The notes beneath the pieces are model-generated. The model made no database searches. It saw nothing but the letters and a program-made list of their open reading frames with translations, and was not told the DNA's origin. 64,000 nt of DNA from Clostridium amylolyticum (GTDB taxonomy: Bacteria; Bacillota; Clostridia; Clostridiales; Clostridiaceae), in contig NZ_FQZO01000012.1 in NCBI RefSeq assembly GCF_900142075.1, positions 1-64,000 of the forward strand, read 5' to 3'. The position numbers and the translations under genes are program-made. This document shows positions 54,436 through 62,328 of this stretch, piece by piece; positions within the stretch are counted from its first letter, which is position 1, and each line of letters starts with the position of its first letter.

Positions 54436-56766
54436 ATGACAAAAAACAGTGTTAAAAAATCGGTGTTTTATTTTACTGTACTAGCTGTGCTTTCCAAAGG
54501 TTTCGGTTTTGTAAGGGAGCAATTTATAGCTTATGGGTATGGAGCAGATTACTCTATAGATGCTTATGCAGTATCTTTGTTAATCCCTACTATGATTTTT
54601 TCCATAGTGGGGTCTGCTCTTACCACTGCTATGCTTCCACTTATTACTGAGCAATATGCTAAAGAAGGTAAAGAAAAAGCCTTTGACTTTATAAATAATG
54701 TCATAAACATACTTTTAATAATATCCGCTGTTATTTTTTTTGTGGGGAGAAACAATATTGGAGTTTTGGTAAAGATTGTTGCTCCTAGTTTTGGTGAAGA
54801 AGCCTTTAACCTAACAGTGCAGCTAGCCAAGATAACCATGATAAACATAATATTTTTAACTTTATCCAATGTACTAATCACTACTCTTCAATCCTTAGAT
54901 GAATTTGCTCCTAGCAATTTAGTTAATATTCCTATTAGCGTTCTAATAGTAGCCTATATAACTCTATGGCCTAAATTGACTGTGCAAGGGCTTATTATAG
55001 CTACCATGATAGGAAATTTTCTAAGGTGCATAATACCTATACCTTGGCTTTTAAAGCATGGATATAGATATAAATTAATAATGAAATTTAATGATGATAG
55101 ATTTAAAAGTTTATTAAAGCTCCTTTTACCAGTGGTTTTTGCCATCATAGTAAATCAAATAAATATATTGGTAGAAAATAATATGGCCTCTGCACTTCCA
55201 CAAGGAAGCATAGCCATATTAGGGTATTCTGCTAAGGTAAGCGATATAATCTTCGGGCTCTTCAGCACTTCCATCGTTACTGTAATTTATCCTGTTTTAT
55301 CTAGGGTGGTATTAGAATGTGATGACAATAAAACCAGTGATCTTTTGTCAAAAACCTTAAACTATCATAGTTTATTAATATTTCCCTTGGTAGCCATAAT
55401 AGCCTCTAATAGTCTTCCTTTAGTAAACATACTTTTTAAAAGAGGAAAATTTGATGGTTATGCCGCGGTATTAACTTCTAAGGTTATTATTTATGGAATG
55501 ATAAGCACGGTTTTTTGGGGAATTAGAGATATATTAAATCAAGCTTTATACTCTTTAAAGCTCACTAAAAAGGTTACCGTAAATAGTGTTATAGGGGTAG
55601 CGGTAAACATACTTTCAAACCTTATACTAGTAAGATATTTAGGACTTATAGGTTTAGTTATATCTGCTCTTATAGCCTCTGGGATTACAGCGTTACTAGC
55701 ATTTATAAGCCTTTCCAGATTGTATCCTAATTTAAATAACCTAAAAATATGGAAAAGCTCCTTTCAGTCCTTAGGAGCATCACTTATTACTATAGTCGCT
55801 ATTTATTTTATTAAAACCATCACGGATAAATATGGGATTAGTAGTGATATATTGTTATTGCTATTTTCTAGCTCTTTAGGAGTAATTACTTATGTAGCAC
55901 TTTTATTTATATTAAAGAACGAAGATATCATAATGGTTTATAGAGAGAGTAAGCAGATGTTTTATGATAAAGCATTTATTAAATTAAGAGCAGCCTTTAC
56001 CACATATTACATCTATCGAATAGACGATATTACACCTCACATGAACTGGGAGAATTTTTGGAAAGCGATAATGATATTTAAAAAGCATAATGTGGTGCCC
56101 ATTATAGGGGTGGTGCCTAATAATAAAGATAAGGATTTAAATTATGGGGGTAAAAAAGATTATTTTTGGAAGATACTAAAATACATGCAAGAGAACCATA
56201 TAGTAGAAATAGCTCAACATGGATATACTCATGAGGTGATTTTAGAAAGTGAGGGCATTTTTAAAGAAAAGTTTGGATATAACAAAACCTCTGAATTTGC
56301 AGGCTTAACCTATGAGGAACAGTTAATTAAGATTAAAGCTGGTAAGGATATATTTTTAATGCATGGTATAGAGGTAGAGACCTTCATGGCTCCTTGTCAC
56401 AGTTTTGATCATACTACGTTAAAAGTTCTTAAGAGTTTAGGCTTTAAATATATAACTGATGGTATAGGTCTAACACCTTATAAGGTTGAGGAGTTGGTTT
56501 TTGTGCCACAACAGTTTGGAAAGCCTAGAAATTTTTTTTATGGCGTTATAACCCTTTGCCTTCACTTGAATTACAGCAGTGCTGAAGAAATACAGCAAAT
56601 TGAAAAGCATGTAGAATCAAACAAAAATAATTTTATAAGATTTTTAGAAGCAGTAAATATGAAGGAGAGAAAGCTTCCTAATATGATTTTTAAAGCTGTT
56701 TACCTATTTTTAAGATATACTAAATACTCTATTAAGAGACATAAAAATAAAATTAGAAAATACTAA
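54436..56766 (+). CDS. MurJ/Wzx-like flippase fused to a DUF2334 (polysaccharide deacetylase-like) domain
   Basis: 776 residues in two parts. Residues 1 to about 495 form a MurJ-like MOP-superfamily transporter with about 14 helices, beginning KKSVFYFTVLAVLSKGFGFV and including the loop ALPQGSIAILGYSAKVSDIIFG. After a short linker, residues about 525-745 form a DUF2334 domain with the catalytic dyad in YRIDDITPHMNW (about 528-533), EIAQHGYTHE (about 593-597) and MAPCHSFD (about 650-656). These are the Asp and His motifs of the NodB-like deacetylase clan. The signal-less deacetylase part follows the last helix, so its side of the membrane depends on helix count. It is the last gene of the operon. 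Confidence 0.88.
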   Translation: MTKNSVKKSVFYFTVLAVLSKGFGFVREQFIAYGYGADYSIDAYAVSLLIPTMIFSIVGSALTTAMLPLITEQYAKEGKEKAFDFINNVINILLIISAVIFFVGRNNIGVLVKIVAPSFGEEAFNLTVQLAKITMINIIFLTLSNVLITTLQSLDEFAPSNLVNIPISVLIVAYITLWPKLTVQGLIIATMIGNFLRCIIPIPWLLKHGYRYKLIMKFNDDRFKSLLKLLLPVVFAIIVNQINILVENNMASALPQGSIAILGYSAKVSDIIFGLFSTSIVTVIYPVLSRVVLECDDNKTSDLLSKTLNYHSLLIFPLVAIIASNSLPLVNILFKRGKFDGYAAVLTSKVIIYGMISTVFWGIRDILNQALYSLKLTKKVTVNSVIGVAVNILSNLILVRYLGLIGLVISALIASGITALLAFISLSRLYPNLNNLKIWKSSFQSLGASLITIVAIYFIKTITDKYGISSDILLLLFSSSLGVITYVALLFILKNEDIIMVYRESKQMFYDKAFIKLRAAFTTYYIYRIDDITPHMNWENFWKAIMIFKKHNVVPIIGVVPNNKDKDLNYGGKKDYFWKILKYMQENHIVEIAQHGYTHEVILESEGIFKEKFGYNKTSEFAGLTYEEQLIKIKAGKDIFLMHGIEVETFMAPCHSFDHTTLKVLKSLGFKYITDGIGLTPYKVEELVFVPQQFGKPRNFFYGVITLCLHLNYSSAEEIQQIEKHVESNKNNFIRFLEAVNMKERKLPNMIFKAVYLFLRYTKYSIKRHKNKIRKY

Positions 56767-56877
56767 GGCATCATATTAAAGTAAAAATATTTATATACAA
56801 TTTTTATATAAATATATATGAAAAGGGTAATATAATATATACTAGAGAATATAAACTTAAACATAGGAGAGAAGAAT

Positions 56878-57996
56878 ATGGATTTTACGATTATTGCTAC
56901 AGCAACCTTTGGATTAGAAAAAGTAGTTGCAGATGAATTAAAGCAATTAGGCTATGATGATTTAATAATTGAAAATGGAAAAGTCACCTTTGAAGGCGAT
57001 GAGATGGATATTGTTACTTGTAATATGTGGCTTAGAACAGCAGATAGAGTTCTTATTAAAATGGCAGAATTTAAAGCGGAAAGCTTCGAAGAGTTATTTC
57101 AAGGTACCTTAGCTGTGAATTGGGGAGATATTATACCTATTACGGGATTTATGCATGTTACGGGTAAATCTGTTAAGTCAAAACTTTTCAGTGTACCAGA
57201 CTGTCAGTCCATAGTTAAAAAAGCCGTGGTAGAGTCTATGAAAAGAAAATATAGAAGAGATTTATTTCCAGAAACCGGAGCAGAATATAAGATAGAGGTA
57301 GCCATTCTAAAAGATGTGGTTACACTAACCATAGACACTAGTGGTCCAGGATTACACAAAAGAGGTTATAGAGAGTTCGCTGGAGAAGCCCCACTAAAGG
57401 AAACCCTAGCTGCAGCATTAGTATTATTAAGCAAGTGGGAACCTTCTAAGCAATTGGCAGATCCTCTTTGCGGTTCGGGAACTATAGCTATAGAAGCAGC
57501 TATGATTGGGAGAAATATTGCTCCTGGCCTTAATAGGAGCTTTGCAGCAGAGCAGTGGGACATAATACCTGAAGATATGTGGAGTGATATAAGAAGCTTT
57601 GCAAGAAATTCTATAAATAACAAGGAGTTTAGAATACTAGCTTCTGATATAAATGGAGGAATTCTTAGAATCGCTAGAAATAATGCAGAAAAAGCAGGGG
57701 TTTCTGATAATGTTGCCTTTCAGAAACTTGATATAAGAGATTTTGCAAGTAGAAAGAAGTGTGGATATATTATAACCAATCCACCTTATGGTGAAAGGTT
57801 AGGAGAAATAAATGAAGTTGAGGAACTATACACGGAGATGGGAAAAGTATTTAGAACCTTGGAAGAATGGTCATGTTTTGTTCTAACTTCTAATGAGGGT
57901 TTTGAAAATTTCTTTGGACAAAAATCTAATAAGAATAGAAAGCTGTATAACGGAAGGTTAAAATGCTATTTCTATCAATATTTTCCTTCAAAGTAA
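56878..57996 (+). CDS. THUMP-domain class I SAM-dependent RNA methyltransferase (RlmL/YpsC-like)
   Basis: 372 residues. N-terminal ferredoxin-like plus THUMP domain (about 1-160: FGLEKVVADELKQLGY, ETGAEYKIEVAILKDVVTLTIDTSG) that binds structured RNA, then a Rossmann methyltransferase with DPLCGSGTIAIEAAM (about 195) and the N2-guanine motif NPPYGERLGE (about 300). Probably makes m2G in 23S rRNA. SD AGGAGAGAAG. Own transcript after a short gap. Confidence 0.92.
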   Translation: MDFTIIATATFGLEKVVADELKQLGYDDLIIENGKVTFEGDEMDIVTCNMWLRTADRVLIKMAEFKAESFEELFQGTLAVNWGDIIPITGFMHVTGKSVKSKLFSVPDCQSIVKKAVVESMKRKYRRDLFPETGAEYKIEVAILKDVVTLTIDTSGPGLHKRGYREFAGEAPLKETLAAALVLLSKWEPSKQLADPLCGSGTIAIEAAMIGRNIAPGLNRSFAAEQWDIIPEDMWSDIRSFARNSINNKEFRILASDINGGILRIARNNAEKAGVSDNVAFQKLDIRDFASRKKCGYIITNPPYGERLGEINEVEELYTEMGKVFRTLEEWSCFVLTSNEGFENFFGQKSNKNRKLYNGRLKCYFYQYFPSK

Positions 57997-58017
57997 TTAT
58001 ATTAAGAATGTTAAGTA

Positions 58018-58050
58018 AACCGTGCTGCTAATACAGTGCGGTTTTTTGCA
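58018..58050 (+). terminator. terminator after the RNA methyltransferase
   Basis: AAACCGTGCTG-CTAATA-CAGTGCGGTTT then TTTG. Confidence 0.7.
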
Positions 58051-58086
58051 AAAGGTTAAACTTAACTGTGAATTAAAGGAGGAGCC

Positions 58087-59844
58087 ATGAAAAGAGGAGC
58101 AGCAGAGAGAAATTTTAGAAAGTTAAAAAATCAAATTGCCCAAATTGATGAAATAGTGAGAAATTCAAAGACGTCTGCTTTGTGGGAACATGAAGCTTCT
58201 GTAAGAAAGAAACTAAAGTCACTTAATGAAATGAAAAGTGAAGAGTTAAAGGATTTTAATAGGGTTTATGATAGATATTTAGAAATATTAGAGTATATAT
58301 CTAAAAGGCTTATAGAGGACTACAATAAGAAAAATAATACGAATTTTAATTTTCAAGACATAGTGAAGAGCAGCTATCAGGGTTATTTAAGTTCTGGAAT
58401 AATAAGTGTACTTATTTCTAATCATATACCTAAAATTGTGTCAGAGGATTTTAAAAAGGTATTTCCTTCTAATCCTAAAAATGAATACTTAGATACTCGT
58501 AAAATAAAAAGAAAATTTTATCTTCACTTGGGTGAAACTAATACTGGGAAGACCTATAATGCTATGCAGGCCCTTAAGAAAAGTTCTAAAGGAGTGTACT
58601 TGTCTCCCCTAAGAATACTAGCTTTAGAAAACTTCGAAAGGCTTAATAATGAAGGGGGTAAGTGCAATCTAATAACTGGAGAAGAGCAGATTTTAATAGA
58701 AGAGGCAGTGCATCTATCTTGTACCATTGAAAAATTAGATTTAAATGATAGTTATGATGTAGCAGTAATAGATGAAATTCAAATGATAAAGGATGATCAA
58801 AGAGGGGCAGCTTGGACGAGAGCCTTGTTAGGGGTAAAAAGTAGAGAGGTTCATGTATGTGGGGCTATAAATTCAAAGGAGTTACTTATAGACATATTAG
58901 AAGACTGTGGAGATGAATATGAGATAATTCAGTATGAAAGAAAGATACCTTTAATAATAGAGGACAAATCCTTTGCTTATAAAGATATTCAACCTGGAGA
59001 TGCCTTAGTGGTATTTTCTAAGAAAAGGGTACTAGAATTAGCCTTATTCTATTCTAATTTAGGCATTAAATCTTCAGTTATATATGGGGATCTTCCTCCT
59101 GAGGTTAGAAGAAAGCAGTATCAGCAGTTTATAAATAAGGAAACCACAATTTTAGTTTCCACAGATGCCATTGGTATGGGAGTAAATTTACCTATAAGAA
59201 GAATAATATTTATGGATATTAAAAAATATGATGGGACTGAAGTTAGATTTTTAAACTCTCAAGAGGTTAAACAAATAGCTGGGAGAGCGGGAAGACAAGG
59301 TATTTATAATGAGGGGTATGTGGCTGCTTATGGAAATAGCACAGAATTTATGATGGAAAATATCCATATAAAAGATAAGTTAATAGGAGAAGCGGTACTG
59401 GGCCTCAGTGAAGCAATACTAAATATACAAGGGCTTTCTTTACGTGAAAAACTAGCTCTATGGAGCACTAAGGAAGAAACCATAGGATTTTATAGGAAAA
59501 TGGACATCAGTGAATATCTTATAATACTTGATAATATTAAAGCTTATAAGCTTGACCAAAGGATTCAATGGAAGTTATTAAAAATACCCTTTGATGTTTC
59601 CAATGGTGAAATAATGAAGAGTTTTTTAAGCTATATGGATGAGGTGTTTATAGCAAAAAGAGAAGAGATAACAAAACCTTCTTGTTTTATAAGGGATTTA
59701 TACAACTTAGAAACCCTCTATCAAAAGATAAATCTATACTACTCCTTTTCTAAAGCTTTTAAATTAGAAATAGATGAAGATTGGGTATATAGGGAAAGAA
59801 GTACTGTAAGTGAGGAAATCATTGAAATATTAAAGAATATATAG
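58087..59844 (+). CDS. SUV3-like DEIQ RNA helicase
   Basis: 585 residues. An N-terminal helical region (about 1-140) precedes a helicase core: Walker A HLGETNTGKTYNAM (about 147-158), motif Ia VYLSPLRILALENFE, motif II DEIQM (about 228), motif III VCGAINS, motifs V STDAIGMGVNLPI and VI QIAGRAGRQG (about 394-403). DEIQ, instead of DEAD/DExH, is the hallmark of SUV3, the mitochondrial RNA-degradosome helicase. Function in clostridia is unknown; RNA unwinding for decay is the obvious inference. SD AAAGGAGG. Confidence 0.88.
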   Translation: MKRGAAERNFRKLKNQIAQIDEIVRNSKTSALWEHEASVRKKLKSLNEMKSEELKDFNRVYDRYLEILEYISKRLIEDYNKKNNTNFNFQDIVKSSYQGYLSSGIISVLISNHIPKIVSEDFKKVFPSNPKNEYLDTRKIKRKFYLHLGETNTGKTYNAMQALKKSSKGVYLSPLRILALENFERLNNEGGKCNLITGEEQILIEEAVHLSCTIEKLDLNDSYDVAVIDEIQMIKDDQRGAAWTRALLGVKSREVHVCGAINSKELLIDILEDCGDEYEIIQYERKIPLIIEDKSFAYKDIQPGDALVVFSKKRVLELALFYSNLGIKSSVIYGDLPPEVRRKQYQQFINKETTILVSTDAIGMGVNLPIRRIIFMDIKKYDGTEVRFLNSQEVKQIAGRAGRQGIYNEGYVAAYGNSTEFMMENIHIKDKLIGEAVLGLSEAILNIQGLSLREKLALWSTKEETIGFYRKMDISEYLIILDNIKAYKLDQRIQWKLLKIPFDVSNGEIMKSFLSYMDEVFIAKREEITKPSCFIRDLYNLETLYQKINLYYSFSKAFKLEIDEDWVYRERSTVSEEIIEILKNI

Positions 59845-59977
59845 CATGAATTATTAATAAAAAAGTAATAATTATTTTCATAAGTATCTATATATTAGGG
59901 GTATAATAATATTATAAGAAGCTTCTGAATTGTCAAATGATTAAATTTTATTAAACATTGATAGGGAGGAATTTATT

Positions 59978-60205
59978 ATGAAAAATGTAACTGTTTATAC
60001 TACAACTACTTGACCATGGTGTCATAAGGTAAAGGCTTACCTAAAATCCAAAGGTATTGACTACACAGAAAAGGACGTGGCATCAGACCAAGATGCAGCC
60101 ATGGAAATGATCCAAAAATCTGGTCAAAGAGGAGTGCCCGTGGTTGATATCGATGGAAACATAATAGTGGGCTTTGATAAGGAAGAAATAGATAAATTAG
60201 TTTAG
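59978..60205 (+). CDS. selenocysteine-containing glutaredoxin, YruB type (UGA at 60011-60013 = Sec)
   Basis: 75 residues if UGA is read as selenocysteine. ATG 59978 follows GGGAGGA. The protein begins MKNVTVYTTTT-U-PWCHKVK, so Sec 12 replaces the first Cys of the CPWC redox motif. After the UGA the frame remains open and fully protein-like: AYLKSKGIDYTEKDVASD, then MIQKSGQRGVPVVDIDGNII, with the cis-Pro loop GVPVVDIDG and the C-terminal GFDKEEIDKL typical of YruB-family glutaredoxins. A hairpin at 60027-60042 fits a bacterial SECIS. Conventional gene calling misses it because of the TGA. It would reduce disulfides or mixed selenide/thiol adducts in the cytosol. Confidence 0.9.
60027..60042 (+). 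promoter_or_regulatory. bSECIS hairpin of the glutaredoxin selenoprotein
   Basis: AGGTAA-AGGC-TTACCT: a perfect 6-base-pair stem with a four-base loop that has G in second place. The loop begins 19 bases after the UGA, within the spacing reported for bacterial SECIS elements (about 16-37). Confidence 0.7.
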
Positions 60206-60397
60206 AATTTAGAATTGAGAATGTAAAATGAAGGATGAAACTCCTGCCGGAGTTTCTACAAATATATTAACAAAAAGCCCAAAGGCCTGAGGCCTTTGGA
60301 CTTTTGTTTTTTATAAATTGTTAGTTTTTCTGGTGCTTTTCCAGAAAAACTCTCCTTCATTCTCAATTCTCAATTCTAAATTTTAAATTCCAAATTG
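60203..60397. repeat. MITE-like element, copy A
   Basis: Inverted ends: GAATTTAGAATTGAGAATG with AAGGA on the left, TCCTTCATTCTCAATTCT on the right. The inside carries GAAACTCCTGCCGGAGTTTC, a hairpin AAAGGCCTGAGGCCTTT and TTTTTCTGG-TGC-TTTTCCAGAAAAA. The opposite-orientation copy is at 63889. It starts at the glutaredoxin stop codon, so it probably also ends that transcript and the facing MerT-like one. Confidence 0.7.
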
Positions 60398-60417
60398 TAT
60401 CCCCACTGTTTTCTTAC

Positions 60418-60717
60418 TTAACCAAGAACTCTTAAAATTGTTGGATAATATATAAGTAATATCGAGAGAATTGCGCTTATCCAGAATATTATTTTGCTCT
60501 TTTTACCGGCTTTCTTTTTTTCTATGGTGCTGTAGGAGATGTATAGCAACACTGCGGTTAATATAACAAATAAGGGTTTGTATTTTGTTAGATTAGAAAA
60601 GTACGCAAAGCCTACGGTCCCTAGACCTAGGGACGCTAATATTATACCCCCGCCTCAGCAAAGGGCAGCAAATAGCCCTGTAAAAACTGAAAGTATGCTT
60701 AATATTCTTTCTTTCAT
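60418..60717 (-). CDS. selenocysteine-containing MerT-like membrane protein (UGA at 60657-60655 = Sec)
   Basis: 99 residues if UGA is decoded. The minus-strand ATG at 60717 follows AGAGG, 15 bases after tlpA. It reads MKERILSILSVFTGLFAALC-U-GGGIILASLGLGTVGFAYFSN, then LTKYKPLFVILTAVLLYISY, a Lys-rich loop and IIFWISAILSILLIYYP. That is the MerT layout (three helices, a CC-LGP-like pair in helix 1, SNLTxYxPxF, C-terminal KxIFWI...YP); here the vicinal Cys-Cys is Cys20-Sec21. The second Cys pair of MerT, in the cytosolic loop, is missing. No merA, merP or merR lies nearby. A bSECIS-like hairpin (60634-60617) follows the UGA. Third gene of ccdA-tlpA-merT-like. Confidence 0.82.
60617..60634 (-). 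promoter_or_regulatory. bSECIS hairpin of the MerT-like selenoprotein
   Basis: On the minus strand GTCCCTA-GGTC-TAGGGAC, a perfect 7-base-pair stem with loop GGUC. It begins 20 bases after the UGA; the loop begins at 27 bases. First two loop bases are G, as in known bacterial SECIS elements. Confidence 0.75.
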
Positions 60718-60732
60718 GAGTACCTACCTCTT

Positions 60733-61359
60733 TTATTTTATCGCATCTATATTTTCTTTCATTTGGTCTAGTGTCATCATACCTATACTTCGTGATGATA
60801 CATTACCTTCTTTATCTATAAAGTAAGAAGTTGGTATAGAAGCCACATTATATTTCATTGATATAGCCGTAGTATCATCTAAGAGTATAGAAAAATTTAG
60901 CTTATTGTCCTTTACAAATTTACTTGCGGTGGCTCTGTCCTCTCCAAGGTTTACTGCTAGTATTACTAAATCGGTGTCTTTGGTCTCTTGATATAATTTT
61001 TCCATATCTGGCATCTCGGCTCTACAAGGAGGGCACCAGCTGGCCCAAAAGTTGAGGAATACTTTTTTGCCTTTATAGTCACTTAAGGAAACTTCATTTC
61101 CTTTTAAATCCTTTAACTTAAAATCTGGAGCTGGAACCTTTTCTTCTTCTTTATCCTTAGTTTCTTCAGCAGTTTTCTTTTCTTCCTCTGTTTTCTTTTT
61201 TTCCTCTTCGGATTTTTTTTCTTCCTCAGCTTTTTTCTCTTGGGCTAATTTTTCTTTTTGAGCTTTTTCTTTGGCCAAATTATTATTGTAGTTATATACG
61301 GTAAAGCCAGCTGCACCTATAATAACAACTATAGCTATCCAAATTACTATTTTTTTCAT
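60733..61359 (-). CDS. TlpA/ResA-like membrane-anchored thioredoxin
   Basis: 208 residues. One N-terminal helix (about 3-20) keeps it on the outer face; a long Lys/Glu coiled stalk (about 28-74) follows, then the thioredoxin fold: PDFKLKDLKGNEVSLSDYKGK, active site WASWCPPC (Cys 109 and 112) and cis-Pro loop VASIPTSYFID. It reduces extracytoplasmic disulfides or metal-thiol centres. It lies 15 bases from ccdA (its electron donor by family knowledge) and 15 bases from the MerT-like selenoprotein. Confidence 0.92.
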   Translation of the reverse strand: MKKIVIWIAIVVIIGAAGFTVYNYNNNLAKEKAQKEKLAQEKKAEEEKKSEEEKKKTEEEKKTAEETKDKEEEKVPAPDFKLKDLKGNEVSLSDYKGKKVFLNFWASWCPPCRAEMPDMEKLYQETKDTDLVILAVNLGEDRATASKFVKDNKLNFSILLDDTTAISMKYNVASIPTSYFIDKEGNVSSRSIGMMTLDQMKENIDAIK

Positions 61360-61374
61360 AGTTCACTCTCCTGT

Positions 61375-62079
61375 TTAAATATTTATGAAGTTGAAGTAGT
61401 TACTTAGAAGTCCTACTTTGTTTGTAAATATAAGTACTCCTAATATTATGAGTAATATACCGCTAATAATGGAAACAACCTTTAAGTGCTTAGTAACCTT
61501 AGGAAGTTTTGAAGAAAGTTTATCCACTGCTAAGGCAGTTAAAACGAAAGGAACTGCAAGCCCTAGGGAATATAGTATAAGCAATAGTATTCCTCTGCCT
61601 ATGGTATCCATACTGGTAGCATAAACTAAAATGGAAGATAATATAGGTCCTACACAAGGAGTCCATCCTGCTGCGAAGGCCATACCCATAAGCACAGAGC
61701 CAAAGGCCCCTTTAGAATTACCCAAATTCATAAATTTCTTTTCCTTAGAGAAAAATTTTATTTTTAAAATTCCCGAAGTGTGCAGACCAAAAATGATTAT
61801 AAGTATACCTGCTATCCTTTTAAATATCATTTGGTTTTTAATAAATAATTTTCCTAAGGAAGTTATGGATGCTCCCATGATTACAAACACTATGGAAAAT
61901 CCTATAACGAAACCTAAAGATTTATACAATATATAAAATTTATCTGTGGTTTTATTGTTACTTTGCACTGATTCACCAGTCATATAGCTTACATAAGCAG
62001 GAACTAGAGGTAGAACACAAGGAGATAAAAAAGAAATCAATCCTGCAGAAAAAGCTAAAAATAATGAAACATTATTCAT
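61375..62079 (-). CDS. ccdA: CcdA-type membrane electron transporter (cytochrome c biogenesis/DsbD family)
   Basis: 234 residues, six membrane helices. The two redox Cys sit in the repeated motifs FLSPCVLPLVPAY (Cys about 21) and AGWTPCVGPILS (Cys about 140), one per half. CcdA carries electrons from cytosolic thioredoxin across the membrane to partners such as TlpA. First gene of ccdA-tlpA-merT-like. No cytochrome c genes are in the window, so its job is probably general thiol reduction. Confidence 0.93.
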   Translation of the reverse strand: MNNVSLFLAFSAGLISFLSPCVLPLVPAYVSYMTGESVQSNNKTTDKFYILYKSLGFVIGFSIVFVIMGASITSLGKLFIKNQMIFKRIAGILIIIFGLHTSGILKIKFFSKEKKFMNLGNSKGAFGSVLMGMAFAAGWTPCVGPILSSILVYATSMDTIGRGILLLILYSLGLAVPFVLTALAVDKLSSKLPKVTKHLKVVSIISGILLIILGVLIFTNKVGLLSNYFNFINI

Positions 62080-62257
62080 TTAATCACCTACTTTTAAAGA
62101 AAATATATTTAATGTGCATATTTTTTATTAAATTAATAATATCATAAAGAAATTTATAATTGAATAAATATAAAAATTATTATGTAATAGATATTATTTA
62201 AGTATTAGATTTTGTAAATCATTAAAAATTTATAGTATAAAATAATAATAACACAAT

Positions 62258-62295
62258 ATACCACCTGGAGGTATATTCTTTTTAAATAAAAATAT
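62258..62295 (-). terminator. terminator of the amino acid permease gene
   Basis: On the minus strand AATATACC-TCCA-GGTGGTATATT, followed by GTGTTATTATTATTTT. The rest of 62080-62328 is AT-rich with no gene seen. Confidence 0.55.
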
Positions 62296-62328
62296 AGCAT
62301 TAGTAATACTATGTTTTTATCTTAATAA

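Noticed and set aside
60539..60826. 95-codon open frame on the plus strand
   Set aside because: Antisense to the MerT-like selenoprotein and the end of tlpA. The minus-strand reading has family similarity, SD and operon spacing.
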